Part shown: positions 25,693 to 32,712 of the stretch, piece after piece
Numbering within the stretch: the stretch's first letter is position 1
Layout: each line of letters begins with the position of its first letter
Source: Microcaldota archaeon
GTDB taxonomy: Archaea > Micrarchaeota > Micrarchaeia > Anstonellales > Anstonellaceae
Direction: 5' to 3'
Assembly (NCBI GenBank): GCA_026413965.1
Contig: JAOAJY010000001.1
Location: forward strand, 1-53,334
DNA length: 53,334 bases
Notes under the pieces: generated by a model
The model's database searches: none
What the model was told of the DNA's origin: nothing
The model's input: the letters and a program-made list of their open reading frames with translations, nothing else
Position numbers and translations under genes: made by a program

Positions 25693-26474
25693 GATTGCTT
25701 GATTTGGCAAAGCCTGAGCAAAAACAGAATCCTTCTGGCTCTCCGGCAGCCCAGCCTGCAGCCCAGGCTTCGCCCACTGTCAGCGGATTCAGGGTGCAGG
25801 CAAAGAGAACAAAAAGCGCCAAAGAGCTGTCAAACCGGTTCGCGGAGATATCTTTCCTTGAGATGATGATTGAAGGGGAAACACTTTCTGTTCTGAATGT
25901 GGAGTCGCGCGATTTGCGCAAAGAGCCTGCCTTGTTCTCAATCATCCGCTTCAAGCCCGATGTGATTGAATGCGCATACACCTGCCTTGCCAACATGAGC
26001 CCGAAAAAAAGGCAGCTGGAAGTGCTGAGGCACTTTCTCAACATGCTTACACTGGCTGAAGACTGCTATGATGTCCAAATGAAGCAGATATACCAGCTTG
26101 TTGAAAGCTCGTTTGCGGAAATGACCGAGTACGTGTCAACAGACTATGACAAGCTTTATTCGCTTTATGACAACCTCAAAACAGAGCTGAATTCCGCCCA
26201 GAAGAAATTGAAGGAGCTGGGCGAGGCGAACTCTGTCCTCTCCAAGGAGAATTATGAGCTTAAAAGCAGGAACGATGAGCTGACTTTGCGCTTGCGCTCC
26301 CTTGAGACGCTTTCCGACAGCGTCTTGCAGCTGAAAATACAGGAGTGGCTCTCAGAGCACAACGGAGAGATAAACATATCTGATTTCTCCAAAGTCTACA
26401 ATGTCCCTGAGATGCGGGTGGAGCAGATGCTCAACAAAATGGTCACCGAGGGCTACTTGGAGACCAAGGGCTGA
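25689..26474 (+). CDS. Coiled-coil protein with C-terminal winged-helix-like domain
   Basis: 261 residues. A low-complexity N-terminus (Gln/Pro/Ala) is followed by a helical domain (about 45-150), a coiled coil of about 60 residues (LYDNLKTELNSAQKKLKELGE region), and a C-terminal winged-helix-like segment that includes INISDFSKVYNVPEMRVEQM and GYLETKG. No membrane segment is seen. It could be a DNA-binding or scaffold subunit. The ATG overlaps the previous stop and its own stop overlaps the next start (TGATG), so expression is tightly coupled with the VirB4-like operon. Confidence 0.65.
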   Translation: MRLLDLAKPEQKQNPSGSPAAQPAAQASPTVSGFRVQAKRTKSAKELSNRFAEISFLEMMIEGETLSVLNVESRDLRKEPALFSIIRFKPDVIECAYTCLANMSPKKRQLEVLRHFLNMLTLAEDCYDVQMKQIYQLVESSFAEMTEYVSTDYDKLYSLYDNLKTELNSAQKKLKELGEANSVLSKENYELKSRNDELTLRLRSLETLSDSVLQLKIQEWLSEHNGEINISDFSKVYNVPEMRVEQMLNKMVTEGYLETKG

Positions 26475-29134
26475 TGGTTCCGATGGAAGAGGAGAAAAAG
26501 GGAAGCCCTGAGCTTTCCAAGCTTCGGATAACCAAGAAAGCCTATGTCTTTGATGTCCGAAAAAAATATTCCATCAGCCGCAACTTTGTGATAAAAAAGG
26601 AGGCGCAAACCCCTGCTGAAAGCATAAAGGAGAAGCTGAAGAGCCTTTTCAAAAAAAAGGAAGGCGAAAAGGAGGAGAAGCCTAAAGCCCAGCCTGCCCC
26701 TCAAAAAGCATTTGGGATAAATCCGGTGATTGCCGGAATACTTGTGGTGCTTGCGATTGTTGTTGGCAGCTTTCTTTTTGTGGTCTGGAGGATGCAGCAG
26801 GAGCCAGAGGAGCCTTCTGCGCCTGCCCAAAAAGGCTACTTTGTTGGCAAGGCAGACTACGAAATAAAGCAAGCAGAGATTTTGACCTCCCCGTCAGGCG
26901 AGGATCTTGGGAGAGTCGCATATTATAGGATAGGCTACACCGCAGAAAACTTAAGCCAGCTGAAATTCAGCCTAAAGCTTTATTCCCAAAAGCCCACCAC
27001 GCAAGTTTTCCTTTTGGAATACGCAAAGGATGGGGCAGACACTTATCCGATATTCAGAAAGCACCTGCTTGAAAATCTCAAAAGCCGCGGGATTCCCATA
27101 AGCGAGATAACCATAGAGAAGCTGGCAGAGCTTCCTGGAGGGGCGACCGTGATAGTGCCCACTGGCTACTTCCCAAAGGAGCTTTTCGGCAAAGACAGCC
27201 ATTTCAGCTTTGAGGACTTGCTTGAGCGTGGCAACAACATAGTATATATAGGATTCCAGGTTGACAGGGTGCTCAACCGGGACGGCCTGACTGAGCCTGT
27301 CGCCTCCACGAACCTCCAATTCAGCAAAGCCAAACTCTCCTCCACGGACGGATTTAGGCTTTTTGACGCGCAATATTCTGCCTCAGGAACCGGAAACCTA
27401 TACTCTGCTGGCCAGATTTACGGCTCTGTTAGCGTGGTTAAGTCCTCAAAAGGAGGAGGTGCGCTGGTCATACTTCCCCAAAGCCTTGACGGAGGCTGGC
27501 GCGGGGACCAGCGAATGACCAGCGGAGAAGTTGCAGCAGGAGATATTGCCAGGCTGATTGAGGAGCAGCGATGGCTCTTGCCAATAGCCTCGGCAGAGGC
27601 TTCTGCTGAGCTTGGCGGCGAAGAAAAGCAGGCAGGCAGCCTTGAGCTTTATAGCTCAGCATTCACAGCAAACCGAGCCTACGCACAAATTTCAGCTGAA
27701 GCTGAGGATACTGGGGGGGCAAAAACAAGGAAAGTGGAGGTCGTGGAGCTGGAAAAAGCTCCGAAAGGGGAGATGCAGCCAAGGGAGCCTGTGGCAGTGC
27801 CCTACTACCTTTCTGGGCAGCTGACTCGCCTGAACATCCAGCTGAGGGAAGACAGCTCCAAGCCTGTGAAGCTTTTTGTAAAGCTTTACAGGAACGGCTC
27901 TTTGGCTCAGGAAGAAGAGCTGGAGCTTGGGATGACCAATCCAACAGCAGAAAAGCCCAAAGACATACCCGTGAATGTTGAGCCAGGCACCTATCTTGTC
28001 CGGGTGGAAAGCCGGGAAGGTAAAGTGTACGCCCAAACTTTTGTCCGAGTGACAGGGCTGGAAGCTGGCATCAGGTCAGCCAACTGGCAGAACCGGACTT
28101 TTGTCTTTTACTTTTCGGCAGGCAATCAGTCAGTCAACCCAAGGACTGTTGAAATATCCATGGATGGCAAGAACTGGAAAAAATTCACTTCCTCACAATA
28201 CCAATTTTCTGGAGGGGAGACCCAAATTGCCTATAGCTATCCAGAAAGCATAACCCCAGGCAACCACACTTTCCAGATAATCATAGGAAGCTGGAGCAAG
28301 CAGATAGTCCAAGAATACCGCCCTACGAGGTATCCTTGGGACAACCCATTATTTGTGATTCTTGGGGTTCTTTCAATCCTTATATTTGCGGTCGGGATGT
28401 TTTTGCGCAGGCCCGAGACTTTGAAATATGGGCTGGATGTGCCTGACTTTCCTCCGATTTCTGCGATAAAGATACCTGTCAAAAGGGAAGCAGTCATGCA
28501 AATATTCAACGATGTGAACGCAAGCTATTCGTGGCAATACATGCCTCTCCGCCCAGAGGAGATAAAAAACGGCTTCCGGCGGCTAACCTACAACGGCAAG
28601 CCCATACTTATAGGGGACTTCAATTTGGAGAGGGTGCTTTTCAAGCTGAAAGAGGAGGGGAAAGTGAAGGAGGAGCTGGGATACTATGGGCTGAGCCAAT
28701 GGGAATCCCAAAGCAAGCACACCATAAGATATCTTGCGATATACCGGATAATGAGGAACGTCTTTGTCAACAGTGCAGTGCGCTTCTCCAAGCTTGACGC
28801 CATTCCTGAATGCGATGTGAAAGCAATTGTGGGCAAGGAGGAGATATACTTCCACATAATGGAGGAGCCTTTCTCTGCTGAGGACAAAACATATCCAAAT
28901 GGAGCAGTCTGCAGGGGGGCGGAAACCATAGTCCATCGGGCGCTTGCCACTGCCAAAAAAGGAACCACAATAATTGTATTCAGGACTGAGGAGGAGAGGG
29001 ATTCATTCTTTGACAGCCTCGCCGCGCCTTCCAAGCTGGCGGTGGCTTTGAAGATGGAGATAAGCAACCGGAACATTTTCCTGCTTCCTGTCAAGAACGC
29101 AATTTCGGCATTCTTGAAAGGCGTGGTCAAATAA
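26474..29134 (+). CDS. Large two-helix membrane protein with extracytoplasmic and cytoplasmic domains
   Basis: 886 residues. A basic cytoplasmic N-terminus (residues 1-83, KKEGEKEEKPK stretch) precedes a helix at about 84-106. A roughly 515-residue extracytoplasmic region is rich in beta-strand, with Ig-like segments near 450-610. A second helix lies at about 628-648, and a cytoplasmic domain of about 235 residues follows. The C-terminal domain (PILIGDFNLERVLFKL, then RGAETIVHRALATAKK) is not recognised. An ATG 9 nt downstream is another possible start. The layout suits a structural subunit joining a cytoplasmic motor to an outer channel or pilus, but this is inference from the operon. Confidence 0.65.
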   Translation: MVPMEEEKKGSPELSKLRITKKAYVFDVRKKYSISRNFVIKKEAQTPAESIKEKLKSLFKKKEGEKEEKPKAQPAPQKAFGINPVIAGILVVLAIVVGSFLFVVWRMQQEPEEPSAPAQKGYFVGKADYEIKQAEILTSPSGEDLGRVAYYRIGYTAENLSQLKFSLKLYSQKPTTQVFLLEYAKDGADTYPIFRKHLLENLKSRGIPISEITIEKLAELPGGATVIVPTGYFPKELFGKDSHFSFEDLLERGNNIVYIGFQVDRVLNRDGLTEPVASTNLQFSKAKLSSTDGFRLFDAQYSASGTGNLYSAGQIYGSVSVVKSSKGGGALVILPQSLDGGWRGDQRMTSGEVAAGDIARLIEEQRWLLPIASAEASAELGGEEKQAGSLELYSSAFTANRAYAQISAEAEDTGGAKTRKVEVVELEKAPKGEMQPREPVAVPYYLSGQLTRLNIQLREDSSKPVKLFVKLYRNGSLAQEEELELGMTNPTAEKPKDIPVNVEPGTYLVRVESREGKVYAQTFVRVTGLEAGIRSANWQNRTFVFYFSAGNQSVNPRTVEISMDGKNWKKFTSSQYQFSGGETQIAYSYPESITPGNHTFQIIIGSWSKQIVQEYRPTRYPWDNPLFVILGVLSILIFAVGMFLRRPETLKYGLDVPDFPPISAIKIPVKREAVMQIFNDVNASYSWQYMPLRPEEIKNGFRRLTYNGKPILIGDFNLERVLFKLKEEGKVKEELGYYGLSQWESQSKHTIRYLAIYRIMRNVFVNSAVRFSKLDAIPECDVKAIVGKEEIYFHIMEEPFSAEDKTYPNGAVCRGAETIVHRALATAKKGTTIIVFRTEEERDSFFDSLAAPSKLAVALKMEISNRNIFLLPVKNAISAFLKGVVK

Positions 29135-29175
29135 ACCCTTATAAATTGCAGATGGATTGGATTTTCGGTAGGTTT

Positions 29176-30369
29176 ATGAAGGTAGCCATGCTTGGCTGGG
29201 AATTCCCGCCTTTCATGTCTGGCGGGCTGGGAGTCCACTGCTTTGAGCTGACAAGAGCATTGTGCAGGCTGGGGGTTCGCATAGATTTTTACATGCCAGT
29301 CAGCGGGCAAAAGGTTGAAAGCTCCTGCCCTTCAATAAGGATCATTGAAGTCGCAAAAACCGAGCTTAGGCCTTATCTTTTTTTCTCAAAAGCCTCCCAA
29401 AAGGCAAGCTATGGAGAGAACCTGATTTCCGCGGTCAGAGAATATTGGAAAAAATGCGAGGAGGCTGTGGTGGAATGCGCCAGGGAGGAAAAATACGACC
29501 TTGTGCACACCCATGACTGGCTCACATACAAGGCAGGGGCAGAGGCAAGCAGAAGATTGCGCATGCCGCTTGTCCAGACGTTCCACTCCACTGAGTTTGA
29601 CCGAACCTCTTGGCCTTGGGATTACATACTTGGAGTGGAAAGGGAAGCAGCAGAGAAAGCAGACTTGATAATAGCAGTGAGCAATCGCATGAAAGAGCAA
29701 GTCATGCGCCTTGGGGCTCCAAAGGAGAAGATAAGGGTGGTTTACAACGGGGTGGATTACGCAAGGTTTTCTTGCCCTCAGACTCTTGGCAAAGCAGAGC
29801 AAAATTTCAAGGGGGGCAAAAAGCTTGTCCTTTTTTTGGGGAGGCTGACCGAGCAGAAGGGACCTGTCCAGTTTTTGCACGCGGCAAAGAAGGTGCTTTC
29901 AGCCAATCCAGACGTCATCTTTGTGATTGTGGGCAAAGGGGAGCTGCTTCCGCTTCTGATAAACATGAGCATTTCCCTTGGAATATCGCAAAATGTCAGG
30001 TTCTTGGGGTTTGTGCCTGAGGAAGAGCAGAAGAAGATATACAAAATGGCGGATGTGTTTGTCATGCCCTCAACCTCCGAGCCATTCGGGATAACCGCCT
30101 TGGAGGCCATGAGCAGCGGAGTTCCGGTGATAATCTCCAAAACCTCAGGAGTGGCTGAGATAGCAAAAGCCGCAATAAAGGTGGATTTCTGGGACATCGA
30201 CAAGATGGCCGACAGGATACTTGCGGTCCTCAAATACCAGCCGCTTGCCGCCACCATGTCAAAGCTTGCGGAACGGGAGGCAAGCTCTTTTGGATGGGAA
30301 AAAACCGCAGAGAAAACTTTGGAGGTTTACAAGGAAGCGCTGTCCAAGCATGCGGAAAGAAAGCTGTGA
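29176..30369 (+). CDS. Glycogen-synthase-like GT4/GT5 glycosyltransferase
   Basis: 397-residue GT-B enzyme. N-terminal WEFPPFMSGGLGVHCFEL is the sugar-nucleotide loop of glycogen/starch synthases, HTHDWLTYKAG matches their HxHDW motif, and SEPFGITALEAMSSGVPV carries the EX7E pair. It most likely builds alpha-1,4-glucan from a nucleotide glucose. The GH57 gene follows 4 nt later, the usual pairing in archaeal storage-glucan loci. ATG 29176 is chosen because homology begins there; a TTG 30 nt upstream lies within the TATA region. TATA CTTATAAAT is at 29139-29147. Confidence 0.87.
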   Translation: MKVAMLGWEFPPFMSGGLGVHCFELTRALCRLGVRIDFYMPVSGQKVESSCPSIRIIEVAKTELRPYLFFSKASQKASYGENLISAVREYWKKCEEAVVECAREEKYDLVHTHDWLTYKAGAEASRRLRMPLVQTFHSTEFDRTSWPWDYILGVEREAAEKADLIIAVSNRMKEQVMRLGAPKEKIRVVYNGVDYARFSCPQTLGKAEQNFKGGKKLVLFLGRLTEQKGPVQFLHAAKKVLSANPDVIFVIVGKGELLPLLINMSISLGISQNVRFLGFVPEEEQKKIYKMADVFVMPSTSEPFGITALEAMSSGVPVIISKTSGVAEIAKAAIKVDFWDIDKMADRILAVLKYQPLAATMSKLAEREASSFGWEKTAEKTLEVYKEALSKHAERKL

Positions 30370-30373
30370 TGGT

Positions 30374-31555
30374 ATGCACATTTGCATTTACTTCCAGGTC
30401 CACCAGCCTCTTAGGCTCGCCAACTTCTCCATAACCAAGGATTATGATGAGGACATGGAAAGCTACTTTGACAGCCAGCTCAACCGCAGGATAATGGAGA
30501 AAGTCGCCCAGAAATGCTATCTTCCGGCAAACCGGCTGATGCTTGAGCTTTTGGAAAAAAACCCTGGCTTCAAGGTAAGCTATTCGCTCACAGGGGTTTT
30601 TATTGAGCAGTGCAAGATGTTTGCTCCCGAGGTTATGCAGACTTTCGCTGAGCTTGCCAAAACAGGAAGGGCCGAATTCCTTTCAGAGACCTATTACCAC
30701 TCGCTTTCCTGCCTTTTTGAAGACAAGGAAGAATTCATATCCCAAATTGAGCTTCATTCCAAAGCAATATCGGAATTTGCCTCTCCATCAAAGGTTTTCC
30801 GCAACACCGAAGCGATGTTCTCAAACGAAATAGCCTATTTGGCAGAAAGGCTTGGCTACAAAGGCATACTTGCGGAGGGGTTGGACCACATATTAGGCTG
30901 GCGCTCGCCAAATTACCTTTACACTGTGAGCGGATGCGAAAGCATAAAGGCTCTCCTGAGGCACTACCGGCTTTCGGACGATGTCGGCTACAGGTTCTCT
31001 GCGAAATGGTGGAGCGAGTATCCGCTCACAGCGGAAAAATACGCAAGATGGCTTTCGGAGCTGCAGGGGGACTGCGTCAATATCTTCATGGATTATGAGA
31101 CTTTTGGGGAGCACCACTGGGAAGACACCGGCATATTTGAATTTTTGCGCCACCTTCCGCAAGAGGTGCAGAAGCACAGGCACCTTGCATTCTCCACCCC
31201 ATCTGAGATTGTAGATAAAGCCCCAGCAAGAGGGGAGATAGATGTCCCGCACACCACCTCATGGGCAGACATGGAGCGCGACACATCGGCTTGGCTTGGA
31301 AACGACATGCAAAAAAGCAGCTTTGCCTTTCTTGAGTCGCTTGGGAAAAAAGTCAAGCAGACTGGAGACAAAGACATCATCAGGGTTTGGAGAATGCTCC
31401 AAAACTCGGACCACTTCTATTATATGTGCACAAAGTCCTTGTCTGACCAAGACGTGCACAACTACTTTTCGCCTTATGACTCCCCCTTTGACGCTTACAT
31501 AAACTACATGAACATACTGCAAGACTTTGCCAAAAAAGTGGAGCAGCGCCTTTAG
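30374..31555 (+). CDS. Glycoside hydrolase family 57 alpha-amylase-like enzyme
   Basis: 393-residue GH57 enzyme. It begins with CIYFQVHQPLR, the first conserved GH57 region, then has FRNTEAMFSNEIA and FMDYETFGEHHW, and HTTSWAD, all typical of archaeal GH57 alpha-amylases. It would cleave or rearrange alpha-1,4-glucan and thus pair with the glycogen-synthase-like gene upstream. No signal peptide, so it acts inside the cell. Start 30374 is fixed by homology because the frame is open upstream through the GT gene. The end overlaps the convergent orphan gene by 4 nt. Confidence 0.88.
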   Translation: MHICIYFQVHQPLRLANFSITKDYDEDMESYFDSQLNRRIMEKVAQKCYLPANRLMLELLEKNPGFKVSYSLTGVFIEQCKMFAPEVMQTFAELAKTGRAEFLSETYYHSLSCLFEDKEEFISQIELHSKAISEFASPSKVFRNTEAMFSNEIAYLAERLGYKGILAEGLDHILGWRSPNYLYTVSGCESIKALLRHYRLSDDVGYRFSAKWWSEYPLTAEKYARWLSELQGDCVNIFMDYETFGEHHWEDTGIFEFLRHLPQEVQKHRHLAFSTPSEIVDKAPARGEIDVPHTTSWADMERDTSAWLGNDMQKSSFAFLESLGKKVKQTGDKDIIRVWRMLQNSDHFYYMCTKSLSDQDVHNYFSPYDSPFDAYINYMNILQDFAKKVEQRL

Positions 31556-32598
31556 CGCTTGTAAATGAAGGCCTTGTGCTCTCTGCTGTAGACAAACCTT
31601 TCGCTCCTCTCATGCGAGCCATAATAGATGGTTATTGAAAGAGCTCCGTCAGGAAGCACCGCAGACCCAACCACGCTTGAGAAATGCTGCGCTCTTTGGG
31701 AAGATATCTCAATGGATGCCTCAAACACAAAATGCCTGAAATTGTTGTTTCTGGCGGGGTCTGGGTCTTTGAGCGAGGGGGTCCTGCACTCAAAAGAATA
31801 TGCGGAAGGGGTGTGGAGAGCATCCTCCACTTTTTTTGGAGCCAAGCCTATGTTTTCTGCTGCGGCAGTCAGGCTATCAAGGAAGAAGATGAAGCTTACC
31901 CCCATTTCTTCAACCATGTCATTGAGCGTTTTGAGGAGCGGAAGCTGGAATTTGGATCCGTTAGCTGAAATCTTCATGACCATAGACTGCACTTTGAAAG
32001 ATTTGGATGCAAAATCATAATCCACCTCAACCACTGGGTAAACCAGCTTGGTTGAGGGGCTGAAAAGATGGCCTTCTGGGATATTTGTGGACAGTATGGA
32101 AAGCGAACCAACGCAAGCATTTGGCTTCCCATGCAGATATATCCCTGAATTATTTTCTTCTTTGAGGAGAACCAGCCTTGAATTGAACGCGGCCTTCCCG
32201 AAAGATTCTGCTATTTGCTCAGCTTTTTTTGGCAGCTTGTACAAGGACAGAAGAGACCCCAAGCTTGCAAAATCTGACTTCTCAACAAGGCTTGGAGGAG
32301 AGAGGCTTTCAACCTCCTTGATTGTGCTTTCCATAGTCTTGATAAGAGTGGGGAGAGAGTCTTCAGGGGCTTCCTTTGCCCTCTCCACAAGAAGGCCCAT
32401 AAAGACGTTGCACTCCTCAAGATAAGTGAGCCCTCGGGCAATCTGCCTTTTGGTCAAAGGGACTTCAAAACTTGCAACTCCGGCTTTGACCTCATTTTTG
32501 TGCTCCAAAAGCCTTTTTCTCATCATAGGCATGGTTATTTGCTTGAAATCCCTGTCAAGATGGGCAGCTTTTGAAACAAAGTGCATTCTGTCTGCCAT
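31552..32598 (-). CDS. Hypothetical protein (orphan)
   Basis: 348 residues, family not recognised. The N-terminal third is helical and charged, and the C-terminal half is mixed alpha/beta with motifs such as LVYPVVEVDYDFASKSFKV and FRHFVFEASIEI. No signal peptide or membrane helix. The start ATG 32598 is 27 nt from a TATA box (TATATTTAAAAAA on the minus strand), so the message is leaderless and monocistronic. It is divergent from the membrane AAA ATPase, across a 114-bp gap. No function is assigned. Confidence 0.6.
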   Translation of the reverse strand: MADRMHFVSKAAHLDRDFKQITMPMMRKRLLEHKNEVKAGVASFEVPLTKRQIARGLTYLEECNVFMGLLVERAKEAPEDSLPTLIKTMESTIKEVESLSPPSLVEKSDFASLGSLLSLYKLPKKAEQIAESFGKAAFNSRLVLLKEENNSGIYLHGKPNACVGSLSILSTNIPEGHLFSPSTKLVYPVVEVDYDFASKSFKVQSMVMKISANGSKFQLPLLKTLNDMVEEMGVSFIFFLDSLTAAAENIGLAPKKVEDALHTPSAYSFECRTPSLKDPDPARNNNFRHFVFEASIEISSQRAQHFSSVVGSAVLPDGALSITIYYGSHERSERFVYSREHKAFIYKR

Positions 32599-32617
32599 GC
32601 TAAATTAATCAAAACGA

Positions 32618-32631
32618 GATTTTTTAAATAT
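32618..32631 (-). promoter_or_regulatory. TATA box for the 348-aa orphan
   Basis: AT-rich TATATTTAAAAAA on the minus strand, centred 26-27 nt upstream of ATG 32598. Confidence 0.55.
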
Positions 32632-32682
32632 ATCTTTTACCATTTATTGCAACAAATTCAGCAATTATAATCCAAGTATAAT

Positions 32683-32692
32683 AATTAAATTA
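32683..32692 (+). promoter_or_regulatory. TATA box for the membrane AAA ATPase
   Basis: AATTAAATTA centred 26 nt upstream of ATG 32713, giving a leaderless message. Confidence 0.5.
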
Positions 32693-32712
32693 TCTAACAC
32701 CGATTTGCACTC

